DNA of 64,000 nt from Streptomyces sp. WZ-12 (GCF_028898845.1 NZ_CP118574.1:6235001-6299000), one strand, 5' to 3'. Shown: positions 7,716-15,863, counted from the stretch's first letter. The notes: generated by a model not told the origin, from the sequence alone. Numbers and translations are program-made.

Positions 7716-8854
7716 ACGCACCGAACGCCCCGAGACTCAAGGCCGGGACACCGGCCGAGGCGGGACTGCACCCCGCCTGGACGGCACGGCTGGTGGCCGG
7801 CGTGTGCGCGCTGCCCGAGGGCCGTCCGCCGTGGTGTCCCGGCGCGGTGGTGCTGGCCGGCCGCGGCCCGGTCGTCGCCGTCGAGGCCGCCACCGGTTGG
7901 GCGGTCCGCTACCGCGGCTACGACCCCGAGCACGACCGGGGCCTGGACCTGCCCCGCGACCAGTGGGAGCCGATGCGGGTCGGCACCGTCTTCGACCTCG
8001 CCTCGGTCAGCAAGCTGTTCACCGCCCTCGTCGCCGTCCAACAGGTCGAGCGCGGCCGGCTCGCCCTCGACGGGCCGGTCGCCGCCCACCTGCCGGCCTT
8101 CGCCCCCGGCATCACCGTCCGCGACCTGCTCCGGCACACCTCCGGCCTCGCCCCCGAACTCCCCTTCCACGCGCACCGCGACCGCGCCGACCAACTGGCG
8201 CTGCTGTGGGCTGAGGCGGCCGCCCCCACCGGCGGCCCGCGAGGCGGGCACCGCTACTCCGACCTCAACCTCATCGCCCTCCAACTGCTCCTGGAGCGCC
8301 GCACCGGCCGCGGCCTGGACGCCCTGGTCCGCGACGACATCACCGCCCCGCTCGGCCTGACCAGCACCGGCTACGGCCCGCTCGCGCCGCAGGGCGTGGC
8401 CGCCACCGAGGACCAGCGACGCCCGTGGGCCAAGGCCGACCGGGGCCTGCTGCGCGGCGCGGTGCACGACGAGAACGCCTGGGCGCTCGGCGGCGTCGCC
8501 GGCCACGCGGGCCTGTTCTCCACCGCCCAGGACCTGGCCGTGCTCTGCCGGACGCTGCTCAACGGCGGCGCGTACGGCACCACCCGGATCCTCGGCCCGG
8601 CCGCGGTCGCCGCCCTGCTCGACCCGCCCGGCCTCGGTTTCGCCGTCGACCAGCGGTACTTCATGGGCGAGCTGGCCGGCCGGGGCGCCGCCGGCCACAC
8701 CGGTTTCACCGGCACCAGCCTCGTCCTGGACCGGGCCACCGACACCTTCCTGGTGCTGCTCGCCAACACCGTCCACCCGCGCCGCCGGGCCGGCGGCAGC
8801 GCCCCGCGCGCCGCGGCCGCCACCCGCCTCGCCCGCGCGGTGGCCGCCGCCTGA
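7712..8854 (+). CDS. Serine hydrolase, class C beta-lactamase/esterase fold
   Basis: The SxxK motif (SVSK in FDLASVSKLF) is 98 codons after a CTG at 7712, or 71 codons after the conventional GTG at 7793. YSDLN provides the Tyr motif and HTGFTG the third conserved box. The family covers beta-lactamases, DD-peptidases and esterases acting through an acyl-serine. The region between CTG and GTG (LKAGTPAEAGLHP) resembles the conserved N-terminus of Streptomyces members. A GAGAGGA ribosome binding site at 7698-7704 is correctly placed for the CTG, which also gives a CTGA overlap with the exporter stop. I therefore prefer the CTG start; 7793 is the conservative alternative. No signal peptide is seen, so an intracellular hydrolase coupled to the exporter is inferred. 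Confidence 0.8.
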   Translation: MNAPNAPRLKAGTPAEAGLHPAWTARLVAGVCALPEGRPPWCPGAVVLAGRGPVVAVEAATGWAVRYRGYDPEHDRGLDLPRDQWEPMRVGTVFDLASVSKLFTALVAVQQVERGRLALDGPVAAHLPAFAPGITVRDLLRHTSGLAPELPFHAHRDRADQLALLWAEAAAPTGGPRGGHRYSDLNLIALQLLLERRTGRGLDALVRDDITAPLGLTSTGYGPLAPQGVAATEDQRRPWAKADRGLLRGAVHDENAWALGGVAGHAGLFSTAQDLAVLCRTLLNGGAYGTTRILGPAAVAALLDPPGLGFAVDQRYFMGELAGRGAAGHTGFTGTSLVLDRATDTFLVLLANTVHPRRRAGGSAPRAAAATRLARAVAAA

Positions 8855-8881
8855 CCGGCACGGCCCCGCCCTCAGGCCCCG

Positions 8882-8887
8882 TAAACT
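8882..8887 (+). promoter_or_regulatory. Candidate leaderless -10 box of the Rsm22-like gene
   Basis: TAAACT, 7 nt before the ATG at 8895, with no Shine-Dalgarno in between. It suggests separate leaderless transcription of the downstream gene. Confidence 0.4.
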
Positions 8888-8894
8888 TTCCCGA

Positions 8895-9848
8895 ATGCAC
8901 GACGAACTGCGCGCCGCCCTGGCGGGCCTGCTCGACGGCCTGCCCCCCAAGCAGGCCGCGCAGGCCGTCGAGCGGCTGATCGCCAACTACCGGGGCCGCA
9001 CCCCCACCGACGCCCCCGTCCTGCGGGACCGCGGCGATGTCGCCGCGTACGCCGCCTACCGGATGCCGGCCACCTTCGCGGCGGTCCGCGCCGCGCTGGC
9101 CGCCTTCGCCGCCCGCGTCCCGGACTGGTCCCCGGCCACCCACGTCGACGTCGGCGGCGGCACCGGCGCGGCCACCTGGGCCACCGCCGCCACCTGGGAT
9201 GGCCCGCGCAGCACCGTCCTGGACTGGGCGCAGCCCGCCCTCGACCTCGGCCGCGAACTGGCCGCCGGCACCCTCCCGGACGTCACCTGGCGCCGCCAGG
9301 TGCTCGGCGACGGCCTCACCGTCCCCGACGGCACCGACCTGGTCACCGTCTCCTACGTCCTGGGCGAACTGCGCCCCGAGGACCGCCGCGCGGTGGTCGC
9401 CGCCGCGGCCGGCGCCCAGTCCGTCGTCCTGATCGAACCGGGCACCCCCGAGGGCTACGTGCGGATCCGCGAGGCCCGCGAGCAACTGGTCGCCGCCGGC
9501 CTGCGGATCGTCGCGCCCTGCCCGCACAGCGCCGCCTGCCCGATCGTCCCGGGGGAGGACTGGTGCCACTTCTCCGCCCGGGTCAGCCGCTCCTCGCTGC
9601 ACCGTCAGGTCAAGGGCGGCTCCCTGGCCTACGAGGACGAGAAGTTCTCCTACGTCGCCGCCACCCGCCTGCCGGCCGGGCCGGCCGCCGCCCGGGTCGT
9701 CCGCAAGCCGCAACTCCGCAAGGGCCAGGTCCTGTTGGATCTGTGCACCGTGGACGACGGCCTGCGCCGCGACACCGTCACCAAGCGGCACGGCGCGGCC
9801 TACCGCGAGGCGCGCGACGCGGCCTGGGGCGACGCCTGGCCGCACTGA
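8895..9848 (+). CDS. Rsm22 family small-ribosomal-subunit methyltransferase-like protein
   Basis: 317 residues. A Rossmann methyltransferase core is visible: HVDVGGGTGAATWA at about 88-101 for SAM binding, and VTVSYVLGEL and VVLIEPGTPEGY further on. Four Cys (C209 and C215 in CPHSAACP, C224 in WCHF, C284 in LDLCT) match the pattern seen in mitochondrial Rsm22/METTL17, where such residues hold an iron-sulfur cluster. By family knowledge it binds or modifies the small ribosomal subunit during assembly; bacterial members are poorly characterised. It appears monocistronic, with a leaderless-type start. Confidence 0.85.
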   Translation: MHDELRAALAGLLDGLPPKQAAQAVERLIANYRGRTPTDAPVLRDRGDVAAYAAYRMPATFAAVRAALAAFAARVPDWSPATHVDVGGGTGAATWATAATWDGPRSTVLDWAQPALDLGRELAAGTLPDVTWRRQVLGDGLTVPDGTDLVTVSYVLGELRPEDRRAVVAAAAGAQSVVLIEPGTPEGYVRIREAREQLVAAGLRIVAPCPHSAACPIVPGEDWCHFSARVSRSSLHRQVKGGSLAYEDEKFSYVAATRLPAGPAAARVVRKPQLRKGQVLLDLCTVDDGLRRDTVTKRHGAAYREARDAAWGDAWPH

Positions 9849-9874
9849 GGTCGGCCGTCGGCCGCGGCCGGGGC

Positions 9875-10048
9875 TCACTCCTTCCGGGTCCGCTCCTGCA
9901 TCTTCCGTAGCAGCTCCCGCCGTCGCTCCTGCGGGTCCGGCGTCCCGGACGCCCCCTGCGCGCGGCCGCCCGCGCCGCCGCGCAGCGCGCCCCGCGAGAG
10001 GTTGCTCCGGGTACCGCCGACGCCCAACATCCCATGTCCCTTGGTCAT
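9875..10048 (-). CDS. DUF6243 family mini-protein
   Basis: 57 residues, too short for most ORF filters. The start ATG at 10048 has a strong AGGAAGGA ribosome binding site. The sequence starts MTKGHGMLGVGGTRSNLSR, matching the LGVGGxRxxLSR opening of the small DUF6243 proteins of Streptomyces. It continues with a Gly/Ala-rich linker and ends in a charged helix (QERRRELLRKMQERTRKE). Function unknown; a small soluble, possibly nucleic-acid- or protein-binding factor. It diverges from a TetR gene across a region with three copies of one operator, so it is probably a TetR target. Confidence 0.8.
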   Translation of the reverse strand: MTKGHGMLGVGGTRSNLSRGALRGGAGGRAQGASGTPDPQERRRELLRKMQERTRKE

Positions 10049-10125
10049 GCGGGGAGTTCCTTCCTGTGGAGGGTCAACTTTCCGGTGCGGGAGGGGCGTT
10101 GCACGCGCGCGGCACCCACGCCGTG

Positions 10126-10202
10126 CGAGACGATCCGTCTCGCCCCTCGCTCGTCACCATCTTCAGATGAGACGACCCGTCTCGTCAAGACGATACGTCT
10201 CG
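10126..10202. promoter_or_regulatory. Three-copy TetR-type operator cluster
   Basis: Three palindromes of the form AGACG-N3-CGTCT: CGAGACGATCCGTCTCG (10126-10142), GAGACGACCCGTCTC (10169-10183) and AGACGATACGTCT (10188-10200). Centres are 42 and 18 bp apart. The third overlaps the expected -35 region of the downstream TetR gene; the first is closest to the DUF6243 gene. Confidence 0.75.
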
Positions 10203-10214
10203 CCTCCCTCTCGC

Positions 10215-10220
10215 TACACT
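10215..10220 (+). promoter_or_regulatory. Candidate leaderless -10 box of the TetR gene
   Basis: TACACT, 7 nt before the ATG at 10228, without a ribosome binding site. The same hexamer at the same distance precedes methionine aminopeptidase. Confidence 0.5.
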
Positions 10221-10227
10221 CCCCTCC

Positions 10228-10827
10228 ATGGCCAACAAAGCAGCCCCCGACCCCACCCGCCGCAGCGAACGCTCCCGCCGCGCCATCTTCGACGCCGCCC
10301 TCACCCTCGTCGGCGAGGTCGGCTACGAGAAGCTCACCATCGAGGGCATCGCCGCCCGCGCCGGCGTCGGCAAGCAGACCATCTACCGCTGGTGGCCCTC
10401 CAAGGCCGCCGTCCTCCTCGACGCCTTCGGCTCCGTCGTCGACGAGTACGACCAGGAGGGCCTGCCCGACACCGGCGACCTCGCCGCCGACCTCAAGACC
10501 GTGCTCCGCGCCACCGCCGACGAGTTCAACGACGCCGCCTGGCAGGCCCCCTACCGCGCCCTCGCCGCCGCCGGCGCCAACGACGAGGAACTCTCCCGCA
10601 CCTTCGTCGGCCGCCTCATGGAACCCGGCACCCGCGTCTACGTCGACCGGCTCCGCGCCGCCCGGGACGCCGGCGAACTCGACCCGGACATCGACCTCCG
10701 GATCGCCGCCGAGATGCTGCTGAGTCCCTTCTCACAGCGCTGGCTGATGCGCACCGGTGAGCTCACCCACGCCTACGTCGACACCCTCGTCGACCAGGTG
10801 CTCCGCGGCCTGCGCCCACGCGACTGA
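10228..10827 (+). CDS. TetR/AcrR family transcriptional regulator
   Basis: 199 residues. The N-terminal helix-turn-helix reads IEGIAARAGVGKQTIYRWWPSKAAVL (residues about 38-63), the standard TetR recognition segment. The C-terminal domain is all-helical and ligand-binding (TetR_C type). The gene diverges from the DUF6243 gene and its own promoter carries the third of three AGACG-N3-CGTCT sites, so autorepression is likely. No transporter or enzyme is adjacent that would reveal the ligand. Confidence 0.88.
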   Translation: MANKAAPDPTRRSERSRRAIFDAALTLVGEVGYEKLTIEGIAARAGVGKQTIYRWWPSKAAVLLDAFGSVVDEYDQEGLPDTGDLAADLKTVLRATADEFNDAAWQAPYRALAAAGANDEELSRTFVGRLMEPGTRVYVDRLRAARDAGELDPDIDLRIAAEMLLSPFSQRWLMRTGELTHAYVDTLVDQVLRGLRPRD

Positions 10828-10976
10828 GACCCCGGCGACGGGCGGCGTTGGCGTGAAATGCCCTGTTCGCCCGTGCCGCGTTCACCCCGGATCCGCACAC
10901 CGGTCACCTGGCGCCCAGGATGGTGGCAGCATTGACCCCAGACCACCGCTCGAAGTGACTCGAAGTGAGGGGATAG

Positions 10977-11717
10977 ATGGAACGCAAGAGCAGGTTCTCC
11001 CAGTGGCTGCGCCGGCCGAGGAGCGGAACGGGCGGCGATACGGACACGGGATCAACGGCCGCGCCCGGCCGTGCGGACCTGCTGATGGCGGCCGTCGCCG
11101 CCGGCTTCCCGGTCGCCCCCGCCGCCCACCCCTCCGGCTACGGCTGTTCCTGCGAGCGCATCGGCTGTCCCACCCCCGGCCGCCACCCCATCTCCTTCGG
11201 CTGGCAGACCGTCGCCACCACCGACCACGACAAGGTCGCCGCCTGGGTCCGCACCCTCCCGCAGGCCAACTTCATCACCGCCACCGGCATGGCCCACGAC
11301 GTCCTCGACGTCCCCGTCGAGGCCGGCCGCGCCGCGCTCGGCCGCCTGGAGGCCGCCGGCGTCGACGTCGGTCCCGTCAGCCTCAGCGGCGCCGGCTTCG
11401 GCGACGGCCGGATGCTGTTCTTCACCGCCACCCGCGGCACCCCCGACGACGAGGACGAGTGGTGGCCGTGCGAGCTGGACTGCCACCCCGAGACCCTCGA
11501 CGAGCACCCCGGCTTCCGCTGGCACTGCCGCGGCAGTTACGTCCTGCTCCCGCCCTCCGCCCTCCCCGGCGACCAGCCCGTCGTGAGCTGGCTGCGCGGC
11601 CCCGAACTCCCGCTGCCGGACCCGCTGACGCTGCTGGAGACGCTCACCGACGCCTGCGCCGAGTTCATCGGTCGCGAACCGGACCACGAAACGGCCGCCT
11701 GGCCCATCGGTCGCTGA
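10977..11717 (+). CDS. Short bifunctional DNA primase/polymerase-domain protein
   Basis: 246 residues with a GTGAGGGG ribosome binding site. The prim-pol-like region runs from about residue 35 to 200. It shows GFPVAPAAHP, a cysteine pair in GCSCERIGCPTPGRHPI, ISFGWQT, the DVLDVP acidic segment, and a late FRWHCRGSYVLLPPS block as in prim-pol proteins. There is no helicase domain, unlike plasmid or phage replicases. Stand-alone short prim-pol proteins are common in Streptomyces chromosomes, with no clear role. The first 30 residues are Ser/Arg/Gly-rich and disordered. No replication gene, origin or phage gene is near. Polymerase activity is inferred only from the fold. Confidence 0.78.
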   Translation: MERKSRFSQWLRRPRSGTGGDTDTGSTAAPGRADLLMAAVAAGFPVAPAAHPSGYGCSCERIGCPTPGRHPISFGWQTVATTDHDKVAAWVRTLPQANFITATGMAHDVLDVPVEAGRAALGRLEAAGVDVGPVSLSGAGFGDGRMLFFTATRGTPDDEDEWWPCELDCHPETLDEHPGFRWHCRGSYVLLPPSALPGDQPVVSWLRGPELPLPDPLTLLETLTDACAEFIGREPDHETAAWPIGR

Positions 11718-11763
11718 CCGTCCCTCCCTGGCCCCGGACTCCGGGCTTCCGGCTCCTACCGGA

Positions 11764-12750
11764 CTACTGGGCCTTCGCCGAGACCAGCGCCTCGATCCGG
11801 TTCAGCACCCTGATCTTGCCCCCGGCGGTCTTCGCCGGCACCGTGACGGCCTGACCCGACACCGACGTGAACGCCATCCGCTCGGTCTTGGCCACCGGGT
11901 TGTCCATGATCCCGCGCACCTCGGCCGGCACCGTGATCGTCCACCCCTGGGAGACCGTCTTCTGCTGGTGGTAGACGGTCGAGAAGAACACCAACGCCCC
12001 GCCGTCCGTCGTCCGCAGCGCCACCGGCGGCAGGCTCGACGCCTGGTCCTCCCACTGGATCCGGACCCCCGGCTTGTTGGCGTCCTTCGCCCGCTGGGCC
12101 CGCCACCCGTCGGTCTGCCGGCCCGGCGCGAACGCGTCGCCCTTACCGGTGCTGAGGTACTCCGCGTACGCCTGGCTCAGCTTGCCCGGATCGACCGTCA
12201 GCCCCGACGAGCCGTCCGTCGGCACCGCCTCGGCGAAGCCGTCGGTGACCTTCAGCTGCGGCGCCTTGTTGCCGGGGAACGTCGCCAAGTACGCCGCCCG
12301 CCACGGCGCGTTGAAGCTGTTCCGGCTGAACACCAGGAACCAGCGGGTGTTCTGACCGTTCTGGCCGCGGCGGTTGCTGAGCGCGTCCCCGACGAAGAAC
12401 TTCGGCCAGCCCTTCTGCCGGGGCACGGTGAAGTGCGCGTCCGAGAACGCGAGCGGGGTGAAGTTCGGGTTGCCGTTGGGGCGGACGCTGCGCGCGGCCT
12501 TTATCCCCGCCTGGCCGATGGCGAGCAGCGCACCGTCCTCGAACGAGGCGTTCACCTTCGGGTCCAGCGTGCGGTTGGCCTTGTTGAAACCGTCGGTGAA
12601 CTGCTTGAGCGCCTTGGTGGCGTCGGCCTGCGACACCGCGGGCAGCTCCTCGCGCTCGCCGTGCACCGTCATGCACCCGCTGAGCATCACCAGCGCGGCT
12701 GCTGCCGACGTCACTGCTGCGGGCACCCGGAACGGCGACCTGCGTGTCAT
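11764..12750 (-). CDS. Lipoprotein of unknown function
   Basis: 328 residues from the ATG at 12750 with an AAGGAG ribosome binding site. The signal peptide ends in a lipobox, LSGC, with Cys at residue 26, so the protein should be anchored on the outer face of the membrane. The mature part is a globular domain rich in Thr/Phe/Trp strands (WFLVFSRNSF, GWTITVPAEV, ALVFFSTVYHQQK) without enzymatic motifs. It resembles conserved Streptomyces hypothetical lipoproteins. It is convergent with the prim-pol gene and divergent from the second PhzF gene. Confidence 0.8.
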   Translation of the reverse strand: MTRRSPFRVPAAVTSAAAALVMLSGCMTVHGEREELPAVSQADATKALKQFTDGFNKANRTLDPKVNASFEDGALLAIGQAGIKAARSVRPNGNPNFTPLAFSDAHFTVPRQKGWPKFFVGDALSNRRGQNGQNTRWFLVFSRNSFNAPWRAAYLATFPGNKAPQLKVTDGFAEAVPTDGSSGLTVDPGKLSQAYAEYLSTGKGDAFAPGRQTDGWRAQRAKDANKPGVRIQWEDQASSLPPVALRTTDGGALVFFSTVYHQQKTVSQGWTITVPAEVRGIMDNPVAKTERMAFTSVSGQAVTVPAKTAGGKIRVLNRIEALVSAKAQ

Positions 12751-12982
12751 GGGGCTCGGGCTCCTTCGGGGCGACCAAGGCGGACGGACAACCGCCGGGG
12801 TGGCACGATTCGGCGGCAACCATACCCGGTGCCCCCCGCCTCCCGTCGTCCCGGCAGCTCGGCTCGTTTGTGCGACCCCTCCACGCCGCCTGCGCCCGGC
12901 TCCCGCGCATCGGCCCCGACCCGCCCGCCGATCTCGATCGCACCCGCGGTCGCCCGCCTCCCCAACTGGCGGTCGGGCGGCC

Positions 12983-12988
12983 GACAAT
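12983..12988 (+). promoter_or_regulatory. Candidate leaderless -10 box of the second PhzF gene
   Basis: GACAAT, 6 nt before the ATG at 12995. The context CGACAATGT is identical to that upstream of the SARP gene at 25034. No ribosome binding site is present. Confidence 0.4.
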
Positions 12989-12994
12989 GTGCGG

Positions 12995-13801
12995 ATGAAC
13001 GAGCGGAGCGAGCGGTGCGCGGAAGTCGGAGGAGGCGGCGAAGGGGGTGGCAGCGGTAGCCGCGGCAGTTGCGGGGGCGGTGGCGGCGAGGGCGTGGATC
13101 TGCTGCGGGTGTTCTGCGGGGCGAACGGGCGGGGCGGCAACGCGCTCGCCGTGATGCGGGAGGGCGCCGCTCTCCCCGGGCAGGCCGAGCGCGCCGCCCT
13201 CGCCGCCGAACTCGGCTACAGCGAGACGGTGTTCCTCGATTCGGCCGCCGCCGCGAGGGGCGGCGGCCCGGAGGGGCGGGGGGAGTGGGGTGTCGTCGAC
13301 GTGGACATCCACACGCCCAGCGTGCGGCTGCCCTTCGCCGGGCATCCGCTCGTCGGCGTCGCATGGTTGTTGCGGGAAGTGGGGCGGCCGGTACGGGCGT
13401 TGCGGCCGTCGGCGGGGGAGGTGGGGGTGCGGTATGACGGCGACCTCACCTGGGTGCGGGGCCGGGCCAGTTGGGTGCCCGGGCGCCGCACCGAGCGGTA
13501 CGGCTCGGTCGCCGAGGTGGACGCGTTGCCCGCGCCGCCGCCGGGGGAGGGCTGGCTCTACGCCTGGGCCTGGGAGGACGAGGCGGCGGGGACGGTGCGG
13601 GCGCGGGGGTTTCCGCGGCGCGGTGACGGGATCGTCGAGGACGAGGCGACGGGGGCCGCCGCGCTCCTGCTGGCGCACCGGTTGGGCCGCCCCCTGAACG
13701 TCCGTCAGGGGGCGGGCTCGTGGATACATGCCCGGCCGTGCGGCGACGGGGCGGTGGAGATCGGCGGGCGGGTGCGGGCCGAGGGGCCGGTGGTGTTCTA
13801 G
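12995..13801 (+). CDS. PhzF family isomerase-like protein (second paralogue)
   Basis: 268 residues. PhzF features are GGNALAVM, GYSETVFLD (acidic catalytic position), PFAGHPLVGVAWLL, and EDEATGAAALLLA in the second lobe. It is shorter than the paralogue at 3400 and has a 33-residue Gly/Glu/Ser-rich N-terminal stretch before the fold begins at VDLLRVF. No Shine-Dalgarno; a GACAAT box 6 nt upstream suggests a leaderless transcript. Substrate unknown. Its stop is 40 nt from the convergent heme oxygenase stop. Confidence 0.8.
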   Translation: MNERSERCAEVGGGGEGGGSGSRGSCGGGGGEGVDLLRVFCGANGRGGNALAVMREGAALPGQAERAALAAELGYSETVFLDSAAAARGGGPEGRGEWGVVDVDIHTPSVRLPFAGHPLVGVAWLLREVGRPVRALRPSAGEVGVRYDGDLTWVRGRASWVPGRRTERYGSVAEVDALPAPPPGEGWLYAWAWEDEAAGTVRARGFPRRGDGIVEDEATGAAALLLAHRLGRPLNVRQGAGSWIHARPCGDGAVEIGGRVRAEGPVVF

Positions 13802-13841
13802 GCGCCCTCTGAGGCGACGGGGGCGGGCTGGCGGGTGGGGC

Positions 13842-14522
13842 TCAGGCCGTGCGGGGGAACTCCTTGCCCAGGTCGTGGAAGAGGGCGGTGTTGAGGGTGA
13901 AGGCGCGCTTGCACTCGTCTATGACGCGGTGCTTTTCGAGGTCGTCGACGGGGAGGGCGTCGAGGAGTTCGCGGTAGGTGCGCTTGAAGGCGGCCGGGTT
14001 GCCGATGTCCTCGAAGACGTAGAAGCGGACGCCGTCTCCCTTGCGGGCGAAGCCCCAGGTCTTCTCGGCGGTGCCGCGGATGATCTGGCCGCCGGAGAGG
14101 TCGCCGAGGTAGCGGGTGTAGTGGTGCGCGACGTAGCCGGCCGGCCAGTCGCGGGCGCAGCTGGCGATGCGGTCGGCGTAGGCGGCGGTGGCGGGGAGGG
14201 GCTCCAGGGCGGTGCGCCACTGGGGGCCGCCGAGGTGGGCGAGGTCGCGCTCCAGCTCGGCGGTGCGGGCGAGTTCAGGGCGGAGGAAGGGGCCCGCGAC
14301 CGGGTCCGCGGCGAGGGCCTGGGGGACGTCCTCCAGCGCGCGGTAGACGAACCAGAGCTGTTCGGTGTAGCGGCGGTAGGCGGCGACGCCCAGTTCGCCG
14401 CCCAGGAGGTGGCTCATGAACGAGGAGCCCTCGGCCTCGGTGTGCTGCTCGTGCGACGCCGTGCGGATGGCCGTCGAGAAGGACGGGGCGTCGGCGGACG
14501 GGGTCGGGCGGGACGCTTCCAA
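13842..14522 (-). CDS. Heme oxygenase (biliverdin-producing)
   Basis: 226 residues with a TTG start that has GGAGG 6 nt upstream. Cleaves heme to biliverdin, CO and Fe2+ in the cytoplasm to recover iron. The proximal His is in HTEAE (H27). The conserved distal-helix segment reads YLGDLSGGQI, and the length is typical of actinobacterial HmuO-like enzymes. The upstream region has an iron-box palindrome overlapping the promoter, so transcription should be derepressed under iron limitation by a DmdR/IdeR-type repressor. No heme-uptake genes are adjacent. Confidence 0.9.
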   Translation of the reverse strand: MEASRPTPSADAPSFSTAIRTASHEQHTEAEGSSFMSHLLGGELGVAAYRRYTEQLWFVYRALEDVPQALAADPVAGPFLRPELARTAELERDLAHLGGPQWRTALEPLPATAAYADRIASCARDWPAGYVAHHYTRYLGDLSGGQIIRGTAEKTWGFARKGDGVRFYVFEDIGNPAAFKRTYRELLDALPVDDLEKHRVIDECKRAFTLNTALFHDLGKEFPRTA

Positions 14523-14592
14523 GGTGGGCCTCCGGGAGCCGGGAGTGCGCGGACGGGCGGGAACAGGCTGATGCGTGCGCGCCGGCGTCAGC

Positions 14593-14606
14593 TTAGGGTT
14601 ACCTAA
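14593..14606 (-). promoter_or_regulatory. Iron box (DmdR/IdeR-type operator) of the heme oxygenase gene
   Basis: TTAGGGTTACCTAA is a near-perfect palindrome resembling the DtxR/IdeR/DmdR consensus. On the minus strand a TTGACC -35 element (14625-14630) lies upstream and the iron box covers the -10 region (TAGTTA at 14604-14609), so bound repressor would block the promoter. Confidence 0.7.
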
Positions 14607-14695
14607 CTACGCGGGGCGGGCCCTGGTCAACCTGTTCCCGACAACCTGTCGGTAAAAACGCTACTCCCGTCCGGATCAGACCGGCGTAAGCGCCG

Positions 14696-15553
14696 TCACG
14701 GCAGCGTGAGGATCTCCGTCCCGGTCTCCGTGACCACCAGCGTGTGCTCGAACTGCGCCGTCCGCTTGCGGTCCTTGGTGACCACGGTCCAGCCGTCCTC
14801 CCACATGTCGTACTCGTGCGTGCCCAGGGTCAGCATCGGCTCGATGGTGAAGGTCATGCCGGGCTTGATGTCGGTGGTGTGGTGCGGGCTGTCGTAGTGC
14901 GGAACGATCAGGCCGGAGTGGAAGGAGGAGTTGATGCCGTGACCGGTGAAGTCACGGACGACTCCGTAGCCGAAGCGCTTGGCGTAGGACTCGATGACCC
15001 GGCCGATGATGTTGACCTGGCGGCCCGGCTTGACGGCCTTGATCGCGCGGTTGAGCGCCTCCCGGGTGCGCTCCACCAGCAGCCGCGACTCCTCGTCGAC
15101 GTCGCCGCACAGGTACGTGGCGTTGTTGTCGCCGTGCACGCCGTTGAGGTAGGCGGTCACGTCGAGGTTGACGATGTCGCCGTCCTTCAGGACGGTCGAG
15201 TCGGGGATGCCGTGGCAGATGACCTCGTTGACCGAGGAGCACAGGGACTTGGGGAAGCCGCGGTAGCCGAGCGTGGAGGGGTAGGCGCCGTGATCGCACA
15301 TGAACTCGTGGGCGACCCGGTCGAGTTCGTCGGTGGTCACGCCGGGCGCGATGAGCTTGGCGGCCTCCGCCATCGCCTGGGCGGCGATCCGGCCGGCGAT
15401 CCGCATCCGCTCGATGGTGTCGGCGTCCTGCACCTCCGGCCCGGTGTACGGGGTCGGCGCTGGCTTGCCGACGTATTCGGGGCGCCGGATCGAGGCGGGG
15501 ACGTGGCGGGCGGGGGAGATCTCCCCGGGGACAAGAAGCGACTGGCCAGACAT
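14696..15553 (-). CDS. map: Type I methionine aminopeptidase
   Basis: 285 residues. Removes N-terminal Met from nascent proteins with two divalent metals. The metal ligands are visible in order: D in [11 protein letters not shown] in HGDNNAT, H in FTGHGIN, E in TIEPML and E in QFEHTLV. The HGIPD substrate-pocket segment is also present. The N-terminal extension of about 40 residues with RPEYVGKP is common in actinobacterial MAP. The start at 15553 lacks a ribosome binding site; a TACACT box 7 nt upstream suggests leaderless mRNA. It diverges from the small gene at 15621. Confidence 0.93.
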   Translation of the reverse strand: MSGQSLLVPGEISPARHVPASIRRPEYVGKPAPTPYTGPEVQDADTIERMRIAGRIAAQAMAEAAKLIAPGVTTDELDRVAHEFMCDHGAYPSTLGYRGFPKSLCSSVNEVICHGIPDSTVLKDGDIVNLDVTAYLNGVHGDNNATYLCGDVDEESRLLVERTREALNRAIKAVKPGRQVNIIGRVIESYAKRFGYGVVRDFTGHGINSSFHSGLIVPHYDSPHHTTDIKPGMTFTIEPMLTLGTHEYDMWEDGWTVVTKDRKRTAQFEHTLVVTETGTEILTLP

Positions 15554-15560
15554 GCCAGCG

Positions 15561-15566
15561 AGTGTA
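15561..15566 (-). promoter_or_regulatory. Candidate leaderless -10 box of map
   Basis: TACACT on the minus strand, 7 nt before the map ATG, with no ribosome binding site. The hexamer and distance match those of the TetR gene at 10228. Confidence 0.45.
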
Positions 15567-15620
15567 TCCGCGGGCCGTCGGGCAGGATGGGGGCACGGGA
15601 GCCACACACAGGAGGCGGCA

Positions 15621-15863
15621 ATGGCGCTGTTCAAGAGGCGGACGGTGGGCAAGCCGGGCGAGTGGTTCTACTGCCTCAAGCACCAGGCGGTCGAGGAGGG
15701 CCCGCAGTGCCGCGCCGCCGACCGGTTCGGCCCGTACGGCACGCGCGAGGAGGCGGCGCACGCCATGGAGACCGCCCGGGAGCGGAACCTTGAGTGGGAG
15801 ACCGACCCCAAGTGGCACGACATGGGGAAGGGCGGCCGGGGCGGCGACGGCGACGACGCGTAG
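15621..15863 (+). CDS. Small conserved protein, possibly SPOR-like
   Basis: 80 residues with a strong AGGAGG ribosome binding site and an ATG at 15621. The sequence has one Cys in WFYCLKH and another in PQCRAADR, then a [15 protein letters not shown] segment that looks like the second half of a SPOR-type repeat, and ends WETDPKWHD plus a Gly/Asp tail. Homologues are short conserved Streptomyces proteins of unknown role. It is divergent from map and convergent with the next gene (18-nt gap). Confidence 0.7.
   Translation: MALFKRRTVGKPGEWFYCLKHQAVEEGPQCRAADRFGPYGTREEAAHAMETARERNLEWETDPKWHDMGKGGRGGDGDDA

Noticed and set aside
10977..11717. Integrated plasmid or prophage
   Set aside because: The prim-pol-domain protein is alone; no integrase, att repeat, relaxase, helicase or phage structural gene is nearby.
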